This document shows positions 29,431 to 42,100 of a DNA stretch of 64,000 nt, piece after piece. Made by a program: the position numbers and the translations under genes. Where the stretch lies: contig NC_088186.1 in NCBI RefSeq assembly GCF_028769735.1, forward strand, positions 5,859,001 to 5,923,000. The letters are read 5' to 3'. The first letter of the stretch is position 1, and the number at the start of each line of letters is the position of its first letter. The notes beneath the pieces were generated by a model. It was not told the origin of the DNA. It did no database searches and was given only the letters and a program-made list of their open reading frames with translations. This stretch comes from Zonotrichia leucophrys gambelii. Lineage: Eukaryota > Chordata > Aves > Passeriformes > Passerellidae.

Positions 29431-29559
29431 CTGCCTTTGCACAGCCCAGTGCTCTGAGCGAGCAGGGCCCTGCGTGTGGCTCTGAGCGCTCTCCCGTGAG
29501 GGGAGCGCTCTGCGCGGCCAAGCCTCAACTCGGTGCAGAAATCGCTATTTTAAAATAAC

Positions 29560-30130
29560 ACCACCGGGTCACGGGCCGCGCCCCGGCACTGCAGGAGCTG
29601 CTCCGGGGGGGGAGGAAGAGGAGCGGGGAGGAAGAGGAGCGGGACGAAGAGCCCCGAACGGGCCGCGGGCAGAGCCCCGGGGCGCCCCCGGCGGGACCGG
29701 AAATCCTCCGCGGCACTTCCGGCGCGGCCGCGCGCGCCCGCCCCTCCCTCCCGCCCGCCGCCGCCAAGATGGCGGCGCCCGTGTCGCTGCAGGTGGAGTT
29801 CGGGTGAGCGCGGGCGGCGGGGCCGGGCGGAGGGCAGGGCAGGGCCGGGCCGGGATGGGCCGCGATGGGCCGGCCCCTCGGTGAGGCGGCCGCGGTACTG
29901 CGATGGGGCGGTTGCTGCCTGCGGCCTGGGGGGCCGCTACGGGCGCGGCTGGGCCCGGGCGCAGCCGCTGTCACGGGGCTGCGGGCCGGGGTAACGGGAG
30001 CGGCCGCCGCCGGGGAACCGGGGAAGCAGACATCGGCGGGAGGGGCCGGACACGCCGGAGGGTGTCCGCAGAGTGCGGCCGGGCCCTCTGCCCGCCTGTC
30101 CCGGGGCCTCGCTCCCGTCTCTCTGTGAAC
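29560..30130 (+). promoter_or_regulatory. URM1: URM1 CpG-island promoter with ETS and YY1 sites
   Basis: The CG-dense block spans the URM1 first exon. It holds ACCGGAAAT (near 29696), ACTTCCGG (29715-29722) and GC boxes. AAGATGGCGGC, a textbook YY1 site, overlaps the start codon at 29767-29777. There is no TATA box. The layout is typical of a housekeeping promoter. Confidence 0.75.
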
Positions 30131-33100
30131 GTCCTGTGCCAGGCCTTTCTTTTTCTTTCACCTCTTTCAACCTCTTTGAGTTGTTTAGTTTTTTTATTTT
30201 TTCATTTTAATTATTAAAATTATTTATGAAAACCTCCCCCTCGTTTCTCGGCTTTTTTTTCTGAGCTGTCTGTGTGTGTTTGTGTGTGGACACGTGCCCT
30301 CACTGTGCTTTGTGCTGGAGCCCTGTCAGGTCTGTAAAGCTGCCAGGTTCTCACTCTGTAGCATTTCAGTTTCCAGGCCTTTGCTGCTGTAGGATCAGCA
30401 TTGCTCATGCTCTGGCCCTGGGGTCTCAAAGCATTTGCAGTGGAAGCTCTGCATATTTGTGGAGATACTTGTGTTATTTCGTTAAAGCCTCCTTTTAGCA
30501 GAAGCTAAAAGGCTGCTATTTATTCGCTTTTTCCCACCCTTTCACGAACACAGAAATGCCATAACCCTTTAAATACCCTTCTCCTTAAGAATCCTTGCCT
30601 CTATCTTTCCCGCTTCCAGCTGCAGCAACTCTCCTAATTTTCCCAGAAGAGTGAGATGCATTTTTGCTTCCCTTGGAAATGCATAAATGAGCTCTCTATG
30701 TAGGAACCACAGCTGAGTTCCCCACAGCTCTCGCCTTACAGAAGGACCTTATCTTGCAATCTACATTTCCCGCTGTAACAAAGCGTGACCTTGTTTTCCT
30801 TACATGAAAAAATGTTTTTCATATCATTGTTATGACTTGTTCCCTCGCATGAATCTCGCCTCATGTTCATAATCACTGCTTCAATTTTGAGAGAACTATT
30901 TGTTGTGAGCTGGTGGAAGAACACCAACAGAGTGCTCTTTAGGAGAGCTGCTGCATATAAGTAACGCTGCTGAAGGCATAACAAGGGTTCTGTTGTGCTC
31001 TGCCATTGCAGAGCCAAGGAAACCCACTGTGGCATTTTTAGATATCGAATTTAAAGGAACTTAATAACATCTGGAAGTATCTTTGTTGATACTTAGGTGG
31101 GGATTGCTTGTTTTAAATATTTCTCTTTATTATGTTGGTTTCCAAGGGAGGAGAGGCACCAGTAAGTTCCCAGATAGTAACTTCATAGGAAAAATTTTCC
31201 AAAATAATTGGCATTTAGGTTGGAAGAACATTTTGCCACAATTTTATGCCCTTTAAAAATGTGTTGGTCATTTTTCTACCTCAGTTTAATGTTAAGTGAA
31301 CTGAGTTTTTTAAGAGTTCTCTAGTTGTTAAAAATTTGGCCACTGTAGAGTTCAGTCTAAAGCTCACATTCTCTGCTGTTGTGTCCTGTAACTTAAAGTA
31401 GATTTTGTGTTTATTATCCATGTCTCTACTCACATGGTAAAAGTTTTATAATGTGAGTTTGGCCTCACAACATCATGGAAAATGATTGATGTTGGTAAAA
31501 CTCAAGATTTTGACAATTGTACCTTTTCCATAACAGGAGTAGAGGCGAGGAGCTTGCTGAGGCTTCTGAGCTGTAGTTACAAAAATTAATTACTCTTTTG
31601 AAGAGCCTAGGGTTGGGTGCCTGGACCCAATTCAAATCCCATTGTTTTCCAGTGTGTTTGCAGCTCCTTTACCTGCCAGCCTCTGCATGTCCTGCTCACA
31701 CCTGGTCTCCTGTGCTTGCAGAGGCCATCAGTTGTTATCTGAGGGTATCCCCTAATGAATTCAGAGTGTCAGAAGAGGGAGAACATCAGGAGGAAGATTG
31801 TGTATTTATTTATTTCTGTTTTACCCTGTCACCCTCACCACTTCCTTCTCCCAGTCAAGTCTCCCTCTCTGGGACACTTTGTAGTGTGCAGATCAAGAGT
31901 TTCCAGGCTGCTGGCTCTGACTGCTCTGTAACTTTGTGTGAGTCATTTCCCTCTCTGTGTGTTCACACTTGTGAAATAAGGGAATATTTATTCCAGAAGG
32001 ATGCTCAATTTTTGAGATTTCTGGCCAGCAGGTGTTGGGGATGAGCAGTGCTGGGTGGAGTGTGGTGGCTGTGGTGTTGTTTGAGTGGAAGCAGCTCTGC
32101 ACAGGGGTTTGGGAGCACATGGAGATGGGAACCATCCTCCCATCCCACTGGGTGATGCCTGGCACCGTGGGGTTCTGGCTGCAGCAGAGCCTCCTCTCTG
32201 TGCTGGCAAAGGGAACTGGCAGCTTCCCCTGTGCACTTCTGGTTTGTGACAGGAAAAAAAAGACAAAGGGAATCCTGTGCTAAATTTAGTCTGTGTCATT
32301 TGTTTTCTCTGTTGTGGCATCTATGTAAATCGCCTCTTTTGTGCTGCTTTCTTTTGACAATAAAGCAAAATCTCAGTGGTTCATTGTTTTTATTTCAGAG
32401 GTGGTGCAGAGCTCTTATTCGATGGTGTCAAAAAGCATCAGGTGACTTTGCCCTGTCAACCAGAGCCTTGTGAGTATCAGAACCTGTTGGATAACTTCAC
32501 AGAGGAACAACAAATGAAACAAAGCTGGTTTGTACAGCACTTAGAGTTGCCAGCAAGGATCAAAGTATTTTAAAAGCTCTCTCAGACATGCCGTGGATCA
32601 GGCAGCTTGGCAAACAGGGGCTGGTTCTCAAAGTCTGAGGTCTTTCCTGTCCTCTAAGCACTTGTGAATCAAGTCCTTCCTTAAGACTTTTGCCTCCCTC
32701 CTGCTGGATAGACAACAGCCTCTGGATGTTTCCATCAAGTCTGCGTTTGTCTTTCTTGGTACTTGAAACCACCAATAACATCCTCTCTCCTTTGCTTTTT
32801 CCTGCCTGTTCTGAGGTTTCCAAGAGGCACATATATATATGTGTGTGTGTGTGTGTTTATGTGGTGTATAGATATGTGGAGGGCTGTGTAGCAATGTAAC
32901 ATAAATGTTGTTTATCTACTCATTCAACCTTTCAGGTAAATGTGATAATTTTAATATGAACTCAGCAGTTGAAAACAGTAAATCTAATGCTCAAACAGGA
33001 TGCTGGACATCCTGCCCATGGCCTTCACTGCAGTAAAAAACAGGACTTGAGTGTTCAAGGGATAAGCAGTCATAATTCCTGGTTTGCAATTTGGAATTTT

Positions 33101-36100
33101 TGGAATACTGAGCAGTGCTGCACTCACTAACTCACTCACTTGTGTGCATACTTCAGTTGTTGTGTAATTTTGCCACAGGTATGTTCTGATTTTTTCTAGC
33201 TAGATAGCACTGCTTTATGCTATTGGAGTGGGATTATAAAGCAAAATAACACAAAGCCACGAGGGAATGTTAGCAACCAATATCTCAAAATGGCTGATAC
33301 CATAATCTAGGTGCTGGGAACTTCCAGGCCTGAAATCTTTTTGCTGTGCCTGGAAGTAATTAGAGATTGTTAGAAGTGCTTTTGATGCTTGGACATAAGT
33401 ATGTGTAATTCAGATATAATAGGAATACTGCAATATTGTGTTATCTTGTGGTTAAGGACAGGGACTGAGGCTCCAGGAACATGACCTGATGCTGATTTGC
33501 TTTGTGAGTTTAGTCATGTTGCTTTACTTTCCCCTGTTGCTAATGGTATTTTCATGTATCACAAGAGAATTCAGCACTAAATTCCAGCACTGCTGAAGCA
33601 CTTCAGATCCTTAAATGAAAGGTAGCAAAGAAATACTAAAACACTCATTTAGCTGGTTTATAAACTTGGGGACTAGAGCATCATTTTCTTCAGTGCTCTC
33701 CAAATTTAAAATACCCAGTAGCACCCACTGTTTTGGTGGTGTTCAGACCATGATCAGATGCTGAAGAAAAGGGGGATATTACAGGAGATGTTTATTCCTG
33801 CCAGGGGAGGGGAGGCTGTTGACACCAAACAGGGATTCCTGCAGCCCCATGGCTGTCAGCAGTGCAGTTCCATGTCACCTGATCCATTCCCACCTGAAGA
33901 TCTTCTGCAGCCTTAGCAGGATCTGCATTTATCCTAAGGGATAAATCTCTCCCTGTCTCGACCTCAGGGTTCAAACTCCAGTGATTCATTCCAGATCCAG
34001 CTAACACATTATTGCTCCCAGCTTTTCCCTCTTGTTTTCCAGACACTGCTGTCCCTGTGCCAGGCATGGCAGAAGTGGCAGTACCCCCTTGTCAGCTGCC
34101 CAGGTTTGCTGCTCTCCTGTGCCTTGGCTGTCAGAGAAGTTTCATTTTGGGGCTGGTTGTGGATTGCAGCATCTGAGGAGCATAAACTGAGCTGTGAGGC
34201 ACACCCAGCCCAGGGATGGGGCAGGCAGAGGTGGCCTCAATGTCTGACAGTCAGGGATTACTGGAAACACCCCTCATGATACTTCCAGTGGTGAGGAATC
34301 AATGGAATCATACCAGAAATTATGAATCATTTTCTTGAAATTTTATGTTGTTCCAAATGCTCTGTATTTCCCTTGTTCACACTAAGAAATTTTAACTCTC
34401 CTATCTCTGGGTAAATAAAGATATGCATAGCCAGATCCCTGCTGCCCTCATGCAGCCAGAATTGCAATGATTAGAGAAATAAAACAGCTCAGTTCTACTG
34501 GGCACATCCTGTTGCTCACCTTACCCTGGATGTCCATCACTGAATTCTCCAGGGAAGGACCTGTAGTATGAGCACTACTTGAAGACCTGCACTTCTAACC
34601 CCATTTTAAGTGATTTCATTAGCTGCCAAGTTTATTTTTGGCCATTTTGGCCTCTCTTACCTACTCTTCCTTTTTTCTAGGTTATTTTTGTCTTTGTCCT
34701 CCTTTTTGCAGAACAGTTGCTTCTCTCTGGGTTATGGGGCCCACCTATATTTTAATTGTCTAGGCATTTTTTATATATATCCCAGAAGGAGAGAGAGGTG
34801 GAAAATTATATGAAGAAATACCTACAAATATTTACATGAATAAAACAAGCTGTGCTCCATAGTTGGCAGGGGCAGTCAGTGTTCTCTACATGATAATATT
34901 GCTTGAGCAAACTCTTTATGTGGTCATTTCTTTTTTCTGATAACAGGCACTAGATGGAAAGTAGGTGGGTTCCAGATCCAGTTAACTTTTTCAAGAAGGT
35001 TTGATTCTCTGTCCTTTTCTGATGCTTGGAGTTGGACTCCTGGAGGGATTGGGAAAGGCAGGAGGAAGGAAGCTGCAAATGGGACAAGAGCAAGCCACAA
35101 GGGATACAGCCACAGGGCAGGACCTATTTTTATTATCTGAGGGGCATCTTGTATCCTGATGTCAGTTCTTTAGCAGTTCCTTATTTCCAAAGTGGAGCTG
35201 TCTCAGCCTGCATTTTGAAGTTGCTGCCAAAGTGGGAACTTAGAGAGGTGGGGTGTGTGTGCACAGGCAGCAGATTTACCTAAGCCACACTTTGTGCAGG
35301 ACTCTGTAATCTTGTAGAGCTGTTGCAGAAGGAAGACCTCAAGTTAAACAAGAATGTTGTCCCAAATTTCTGGCTATCCTGGTGATTTCACTGATAATGC
35401 TGTTTGAGGATCTGAAGGCATTATGCCCTGTTGGCTTCTTCTGCATAAAAACAGTGTGTGTGGGAGAAAGCAGCTGGGGGAACAACGATATTTGTCACAT
35501 GGAGAGAGGATTAAATTGGCAGGGAAATCAACTTTATTTTCAAGCATCTAAGAGGCTATTAGAGACAATGGAGCATAAAAGAGAGAAACCCTAGATTAAA
35601 AACTGAAAATGTATTTGGCAGCCTCCTCCTGAAACAAGCCACAGCAATTTAACCAAGTGCTTCAGTAATCAAATAGATCATTGTATGACAGCTCTGCAAG
35701 TGATGTTGGAGCTCCTTCCTCCATCTCACTGGGACTCACAGTGGTGGGTTTGTCTTGGCCATGTGAGTTGCATGGATGCTGTTGGAAGAGTAGGATTGCT
35801 TAACCCTTGAAGATGTTTCAGGTTTAGCTCAGCTGCATCATCTGATGAAGAGTGTTTACAAAACCTCTCTGCTGTGCTGTGTTCTGGATGTTGTACCCAG
35901 AGGTTGGGGTTGTGTTAAAGTCTCTGGCACTTGTGCTGCAGGCTGCTCAGCTGCTGTCACAGACCTTTGAATTCCAACTTCTCATGTGGCTTCAGTGGTG
36001 GGACTCATGATTTTGGAGCAGCAGCTTCACTGGTGCTCACTGGGACCTTCTGGGCTAATCCAGAATTCACATCTATTTTGGCACTTTGCAAGTCTGGAAG

Positions 36101-39100
36101 GTTAAATTATTAATCAGCTTGTTTTGGTAATTGTTTGTGGTTTTCCTTTACCAAAACTCTAGGGAAAAAAAGCCCACTGCCAATCAGATTTTTTTTTAAG
36201 AGGGAAAATTAAAATAATCTGCCAAATACTGCTTCTGTTGAATCCCTGTAGAGAAGAGCATGGTGTGCTCCTCGAGAGCTTTGCTTTCCAGGGGCCTCGT
36301 TCTGCACAGCATGGAGGACTGCTGGGGACTGGGGAGCATTCATCTTCTGGGAGAAGAGCCTGGGGATCCTGAGAGATCAGACCTCTGTTACAGGCAGGAT
36401 GGCTTACAAAACAGAGCATGGCATGTGTTCAGCACTGGCTGGGGTGCTGGACCAAAAGAACCTGTAAAATCCAGAGCAGCAGTTGGTGTTGGCTCTTGGT
36501 AAGTGCCTGGTGCTGGGTAGTACATCCTAGTTGAGTCATTAATATTCTGGCATGCTTTTATTGCTCTGTTTATTATTCCTAACATTTTAAAACTTCCTCC
36601 AAAGAAAGAATAAAAATATATTTGCTAATGTAGAGGCTTATTAGAAGAACGGTAAAAAAACCTCCATAGATCTGTGGAACTTCATGCAGTCAAATCTTTT
36701 TAACCACAGTGTGTGGCACTTGCAGCTCTCAGAGGACTTGGGTTATTCCCCTGCTTGTGCATCCCACTCGTGCATCTCTTTTAGGCAGGGAATTACAGAT
36801 TTGGGGGCAAGGGAAGGGGGCTCGGGGGGTGATGCAGGGTGGGTGCTCAGCAGGCAGGGTGGGTGAGCAGTGTTTGAGTGTTAGAGCTGTCCCGGGGGGT
36901 GATGCAGGGTGGGTGAGCAGTGTTTGCAGAGCTGTCCCAGTGGGTGATGCAGGTGGGTGAGCAGTGTTTGAGGTCAAGCTTCCTGGTGGTGCTCAGCAGC
37001 CAGGGTGGGTGAGTAGTGTTTGCAGTGTCAGAGCTGTATTGGTGGGTGATGCAGGATGGGTGAGCAGTGTTTGAGTGTTAGAGCTGTCCTGGTGGGTGAT
37101 GCAGGATGGGTGAGCAGTGTTTGAGTGTCAGAGCTGTCCTGGTGGGTGATGCAGGGTGGGTGAGCAGTGTTTGAGTGTTAGAGCTGTCCTGGTGGGTGAG
37201 CAGTGTTTGCAGAGCTGTCCCATGGGATGGAGCATTCCCTCAGCTCCAGGTCCCTGTCCCAGCGAGGCTGCAGCTCCCTTTGGAGGGAGCAGGGAAATAA
37301 ACGCTCGTCCTCACAGTCCCATCACCCTCCTGGGAGGCCGTGGAGCCGCTTTACCGGATCAGCTCATCCCAACTCATTGTGGAAGGAGCTTCCCAGGCAC
37401 TGGGAAACCAGCTCTTGTGTGTGACCAAATCCCTGGGATAACAAAGCCTGGCTCTTACACCCTCCTTCCCAGCCGCTGTATTGCAGTGCGGACACCTAGC
37501 AGGATAACCCCTGTGTCCCACCCCCCTCTCTGGCTCTTTTCTCTCGGTGGGATTTGCTGTGCTGACAGCGCTGTTCAGAGGGTGGCAGCGGAGCAGGGCT
37601 GGGGAGGAGGATCCGGGCCCTTTAAACCGCTTAGCATGCGGTTCACACGGCTCCGGGCCAGCTGTTCCTTTCTCCTCCTGCCCTCACTCGCAGGAGTTGT
37701 TTGCTGAGCTCAGAGCTCCTGTGCAAAATTGCTTTTCAAAAGAGCCACTTTCTGCTTAATTAAACAATGAGCCGCCGTCCCTCTGCACATCTGTAAAGCT
37801 CCCTCCGCAGCCCCTTTATCCCACAAACTGCTCCATTCTTACCTCCATTCACTTGTAAATCTTACCCCCCCCTCTCCTCCACCCTGATCATCTCACTGGC
37901 CCTTTCTTTTTCCCTTTCAAGTAAGACTGAGGAGCTTGGAGTATCTGTGGGGGTGGCTGGGTTGGGTGGACAGGAATCGGTTTAATGGTGCTTGGCCCTG
38001 TGTGAAAGCCTAATAATAGCAAAGCAGATCTGAGCCCAAAAGTGAGAGGCGATTTCTGTATTTAGACGAATAAAATCATGGCAGTTTCCTGAGCTGAGCT
38101 GAGACACTGACTCATCCAGCAGCCAGAGGGGACACGGCCACCAGCCAGGCTGGGAGGGGGGCAAGGATTTGACTTGAAGGCATTTTCTGATCCAGCTGGC
38201 AGTGCCAGGGAAAGCCCAGCCCAGGGAATTCCCTCGGCCAGGCTGGCTGTGTGCAGAGCAGTGCCAGGCTGCCAGGGAATCCCTCTGCACTCTGGCAGGA
38301 GCAGCACCTTCCTCCGTGGTTCAGGGCTGCACATCAGCTCTGTGTTGTCTCTTTAACAGCAATAAGGTTTTCATTTTCAGCCCTCAGTGCACACACCCAA
38401 AACTCAGAAACCAGGAAAATAGGAGAGAGGGGAAATTTCAGTTTGCTGGGTTTTGGCAAAGCTTTACACTGGTGGTTAGTAATGCATTCTCTGAATTGTC
38501 TTGCTGAGAGCTTAAAAAAAAATTAACCAGTAACATTCAAGGTTAAACAGGATAAATGAATGGAAAAGTGATGAGGTGGGATATCTCCTTTATCATTGAG
38601 AAGGACAGATTATAGCCAGCATGATGCAATATCATCTAGTATAGATTGATAGGGAGGAATGAAGAAATGGGAGTTTAGTGCATTAGCAGAAGATTCCTGA
38701 CTGCAAAAACTATTAGACCATGGCACAGTCTCCTTGGGGTTTGGTAGCAGGTCTGCAGTGCTGAGGCCTCTTAAAATCAGAGCAGACAAGGCTCAGGACA
38801 GTCTTTTTGTTGAGAATAATTCTGCACTGGCAGAGGGATAAAATCACAGGACCTGTTAAGGAGATGCTTTTTTTAATGTCTGCCATCCCCAGGCTGGTAC
38901 TTGGCTGCTGGGGCTCTCCCAGCTCCTTCCTTTGACAATTCTGAACGAGAGGCAAGACCCTGGGCCAGCACTAGTGATCTGTGATCCTAATTAAAAGAGA
39001 CAGTTTGGTGCACTGGCATTTATTGGGGAGCCTGAAGTGACAATAGCGTTGGGTGTTACGGGATTAGATGCTCTGACTTTGGAAATGAGTAGGGATTAGG

Positions 39101-42100
39101 TTTACCCTGAGAATGAGCTCGAAGCTGCTTTTTTTGTCATGGGAGCTGATGGATCTGGAGGCTTGCTGCTGGCTAGCAGTGGGATTGGAGATCCCTTGAA
39201 CTTGTATTTCCCTACCAGCAATCTGTGGGGAGTGGAAGATCCCAAGCAGCTCCTCTCCAGTTCATAACCATTGTGATTAAAACCTCAGTGCTGGGAGTTG
39301 CTGGGTGATAGCTGGGATCTGAGTCCTCACTGCTGACAGGAGGGCTCTGAAAGACCTCTGTGATCCTTTCCCATTTTGTGGACACAAGAAAATTAAGAAG
39401 AGCATTGCTTTTCTAGATGAGAAGCAACAAAAAGACGTCTTAAAGCAATTAAAAATTACAGAAGGCAAGACCTTGGTGTTCATTTGTAGCAGACAAGAAC
39501 AGATGAGAGCAACAATTGCAATTCTCTTATGCCTGTTACCCCCTAATTAGTTACCCCCTAATTTCTTCCCTAGTACTTAAATCACTGCCCATTCCAGTGT
39601 GTGGCAGGATTGGCTTGTGCAGTTGTCAGAGAAAATGGATTTTACTCTTGCTGCAAAATTTGCCTGGCTGCTCACTCTGCGTAATACCAAATCCATTTGC
39701 CTGTGACTCCATTTATATCAGCCATTCCAGGTCTTCTTCTGCAGTTTATGGCACACCATGGACTGCTTCAGAGAGTGATTTACATATCAGATGGGAGGCT
39801 GGAGGAGTTGGAAGGATCCCTTGGATCTGGTTTTGAGCTCTTTTAGAGAGCAGATCCCTGGAGGGTCTGCTCGGATCCGAAAGCAAAGAGCAGCCACGCA
39901 CCTGGAAGAGCAGCAGGTATTGGGAGCTGGTTTGTCTGTTTTAAAACAAGCTGCCTAAGCAGGGAGAGGGACATACAAATTGTTTTTCCATACATTTCCA
40001 TGCAGGCAGGGGGAATAATGGCAGAGGAGCGGCAGGGAAGGGGCTTTGTCATGGTTACAGGCCGGTGGCTGAGAATGTGGGTGGAGCAGCGCTCGTCCAG
40101 AGTTAGTGACCTCAGCAAATTGGAGCTCAGCCATGGTCAGTATGATAAATGATCTTATTCTGGGTCAAAGAAATGGTTCCCCACAGGGAGGTGTCCGCGA
40201 GGCGGCCCGGGAAAGCGCCGTGCTCCTGCAGCACTGACCCCTTAGTGACCAGTGCCACATATATCTTATTTACTGCAGACCAGCAGGGAATTTTCCATGG
40301 TTCAGCCTTTATAGGGATCCCCTATTTCCCTGAAATAATCTCCCAGTTCTGCGACCAAGGCAAGAAAATGGGTGTAATTACACCTTCTGGGTGCCCTTCG
40401 AGGCTCTGTGCAAGTTTGGATGTGGATTTTAACACAATTTTAATTGTCTGGTCCTTGTGTGTGTGTGTGAATCTGTGAGCAACCTGTGCAGCTCCCTGGG
40501 AGCCAAGGGCTGTCTGTGTGTCTGTGTCAAGTGGTATCAGGGTTGCACAAAATCCCTCCATGTTTCTGCACCTTTATCAGTTCATTGTGAGATCCTCCTA
40601 GTGCAACACCCAGCTTGGTGTGTCACATTGGAAGCACCTGGTTTCTCTCTGCACACACTGAGTACCCTCATTTCTGAGTTGTCACTGATGGATCTGTCAG
40701 GTCCAGGAGGTTTTATTGAGCTGGGAAAGATCTATGGATTTCAGCCCAGCTTTTGAGGGTGCAGATGAACCCAGGCAGTGCTAAAATGGACTGTTAGAGA
40801 GGAAGCTGAGCAGATTCTTCATGGAGGAGGGCAGTGCAGGTGGTCAGGCCTTGGAGGATTCACAGGAGGGCAGAGCAGACTGAGCAGTTCTCTCTGCCAC
40901 AGCCAGGAGTGTTTGTGGTGCAGCTGGGCTGAACAGGAGCCGAGGCTGTTGGGGCTTGTGTGCTCTCACTGCAGTTCCTGCATCCTCTTGCGTGACAGGC
41001 AATGACTTTGTGTCACTCCCAGCACACATCTCGTTTTCCTGAGCGCTGTGTTTCGCTGGGTGATGGCTTTTCTGCATTCATTGTGGGCTTGAGCTCCCAT
41101 CTGTGCACTTGAACTAAGCAGTTTTCTCAAATGATTGTCGGTTTTCCTTTTTTTTAATTAACTTTAGATTATTTTTTTCCCTAAGAATTTGGAGAGGGTT
41201 GATGTAGTGCTAGCACAAGCAGCAGAAGCTGTCTCTGTGTAGAAATAAGACAGGGATTTCCTACCATGTGCTTCAGTCCCTCCTTTGCAGTTTGAGAATA
41301 TTTCCACTTCCTTGGCTGGTTCAGTCTTGCTTCTCCTCTGCTGCTGCCATTGGAGAGGACAGTTAATGAGAATTAAGAGTGCATTTTTTGATGTGATATT
41401 TGTTTGCTGTGAGTGAAATGGAGTAGGCTACCAAACAGATTTCAATAAGACCATGCAGCAGTGATAAAAATACATCATTACTGGGGTGAGCTGGATTCGA
41501 GTTGGTGATGCTGGAGCAAAGTGCTGTATTGTCTGAGCTCTCACCTGAACCTCCCTCTGGAGCCAAAATGCACGGTGGGTTTTGCAGCCAAATCACAGCA
41601 CCTGTAGTACAGCTGTGCTCCTGCCAAAGCAGATGCCTCTGTTCTGTGATGGGGGCCAGCTTCAAACCAACACGAGTGTGAAATCACAGCATTGTCATGA
41701 TGGTTTAACTTCCCAGCAGATGTGGTGCCTGACCAGGCTGAGATTTTTTCCTTCTTTATATGGCATCTGTAGAGAACCTGCTGTTTGCATAGAAAATCCT
41801 TGGCCCAGGCAGCTGGAAACCTGTTAGACCTGTAGCATAGTATCAGAAAGAAAATGTCCTAGGAACACTACGTATGTCAGCTGTAAGAGATAGGCAGTTG
41901 TGCTGTAATTTGCCTCTTATTATTTCCATCATGAGAACACAGAGTCCTGAGCTGTTGGTCAGGACTGCTGTTTGAGGCACTGAGCTGCAAGATGGCTCCT
42001 CCACAGACCACTTGCAATGGAAGTAATCTTGTTCCTTTTCAATATCTTACTTGTGGGAGATTGTTTTGGTGTGGCTGTGGTCATCTGTCATCCTTTATAA

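Noticed and set aside
32580..32800. Possible old transposon fragment after URM1 exon 2
   Set aside because: No terminal repeats, target-site duplication or family resemblance that I can identify.
36819..37222. Regular 50-bp repeats reminiscent of a CRISPR array
   Set aside because: Units abut directly without unique spacers, and the host is a vertebrate intron. It is a minisatellite.
41471..41560. GGATTCGAG-containing stretch as a second tRNA
   Set aside because: Resembles a B box only in part. No A box, no acceptor stem and no cloverleaf can be drawn.
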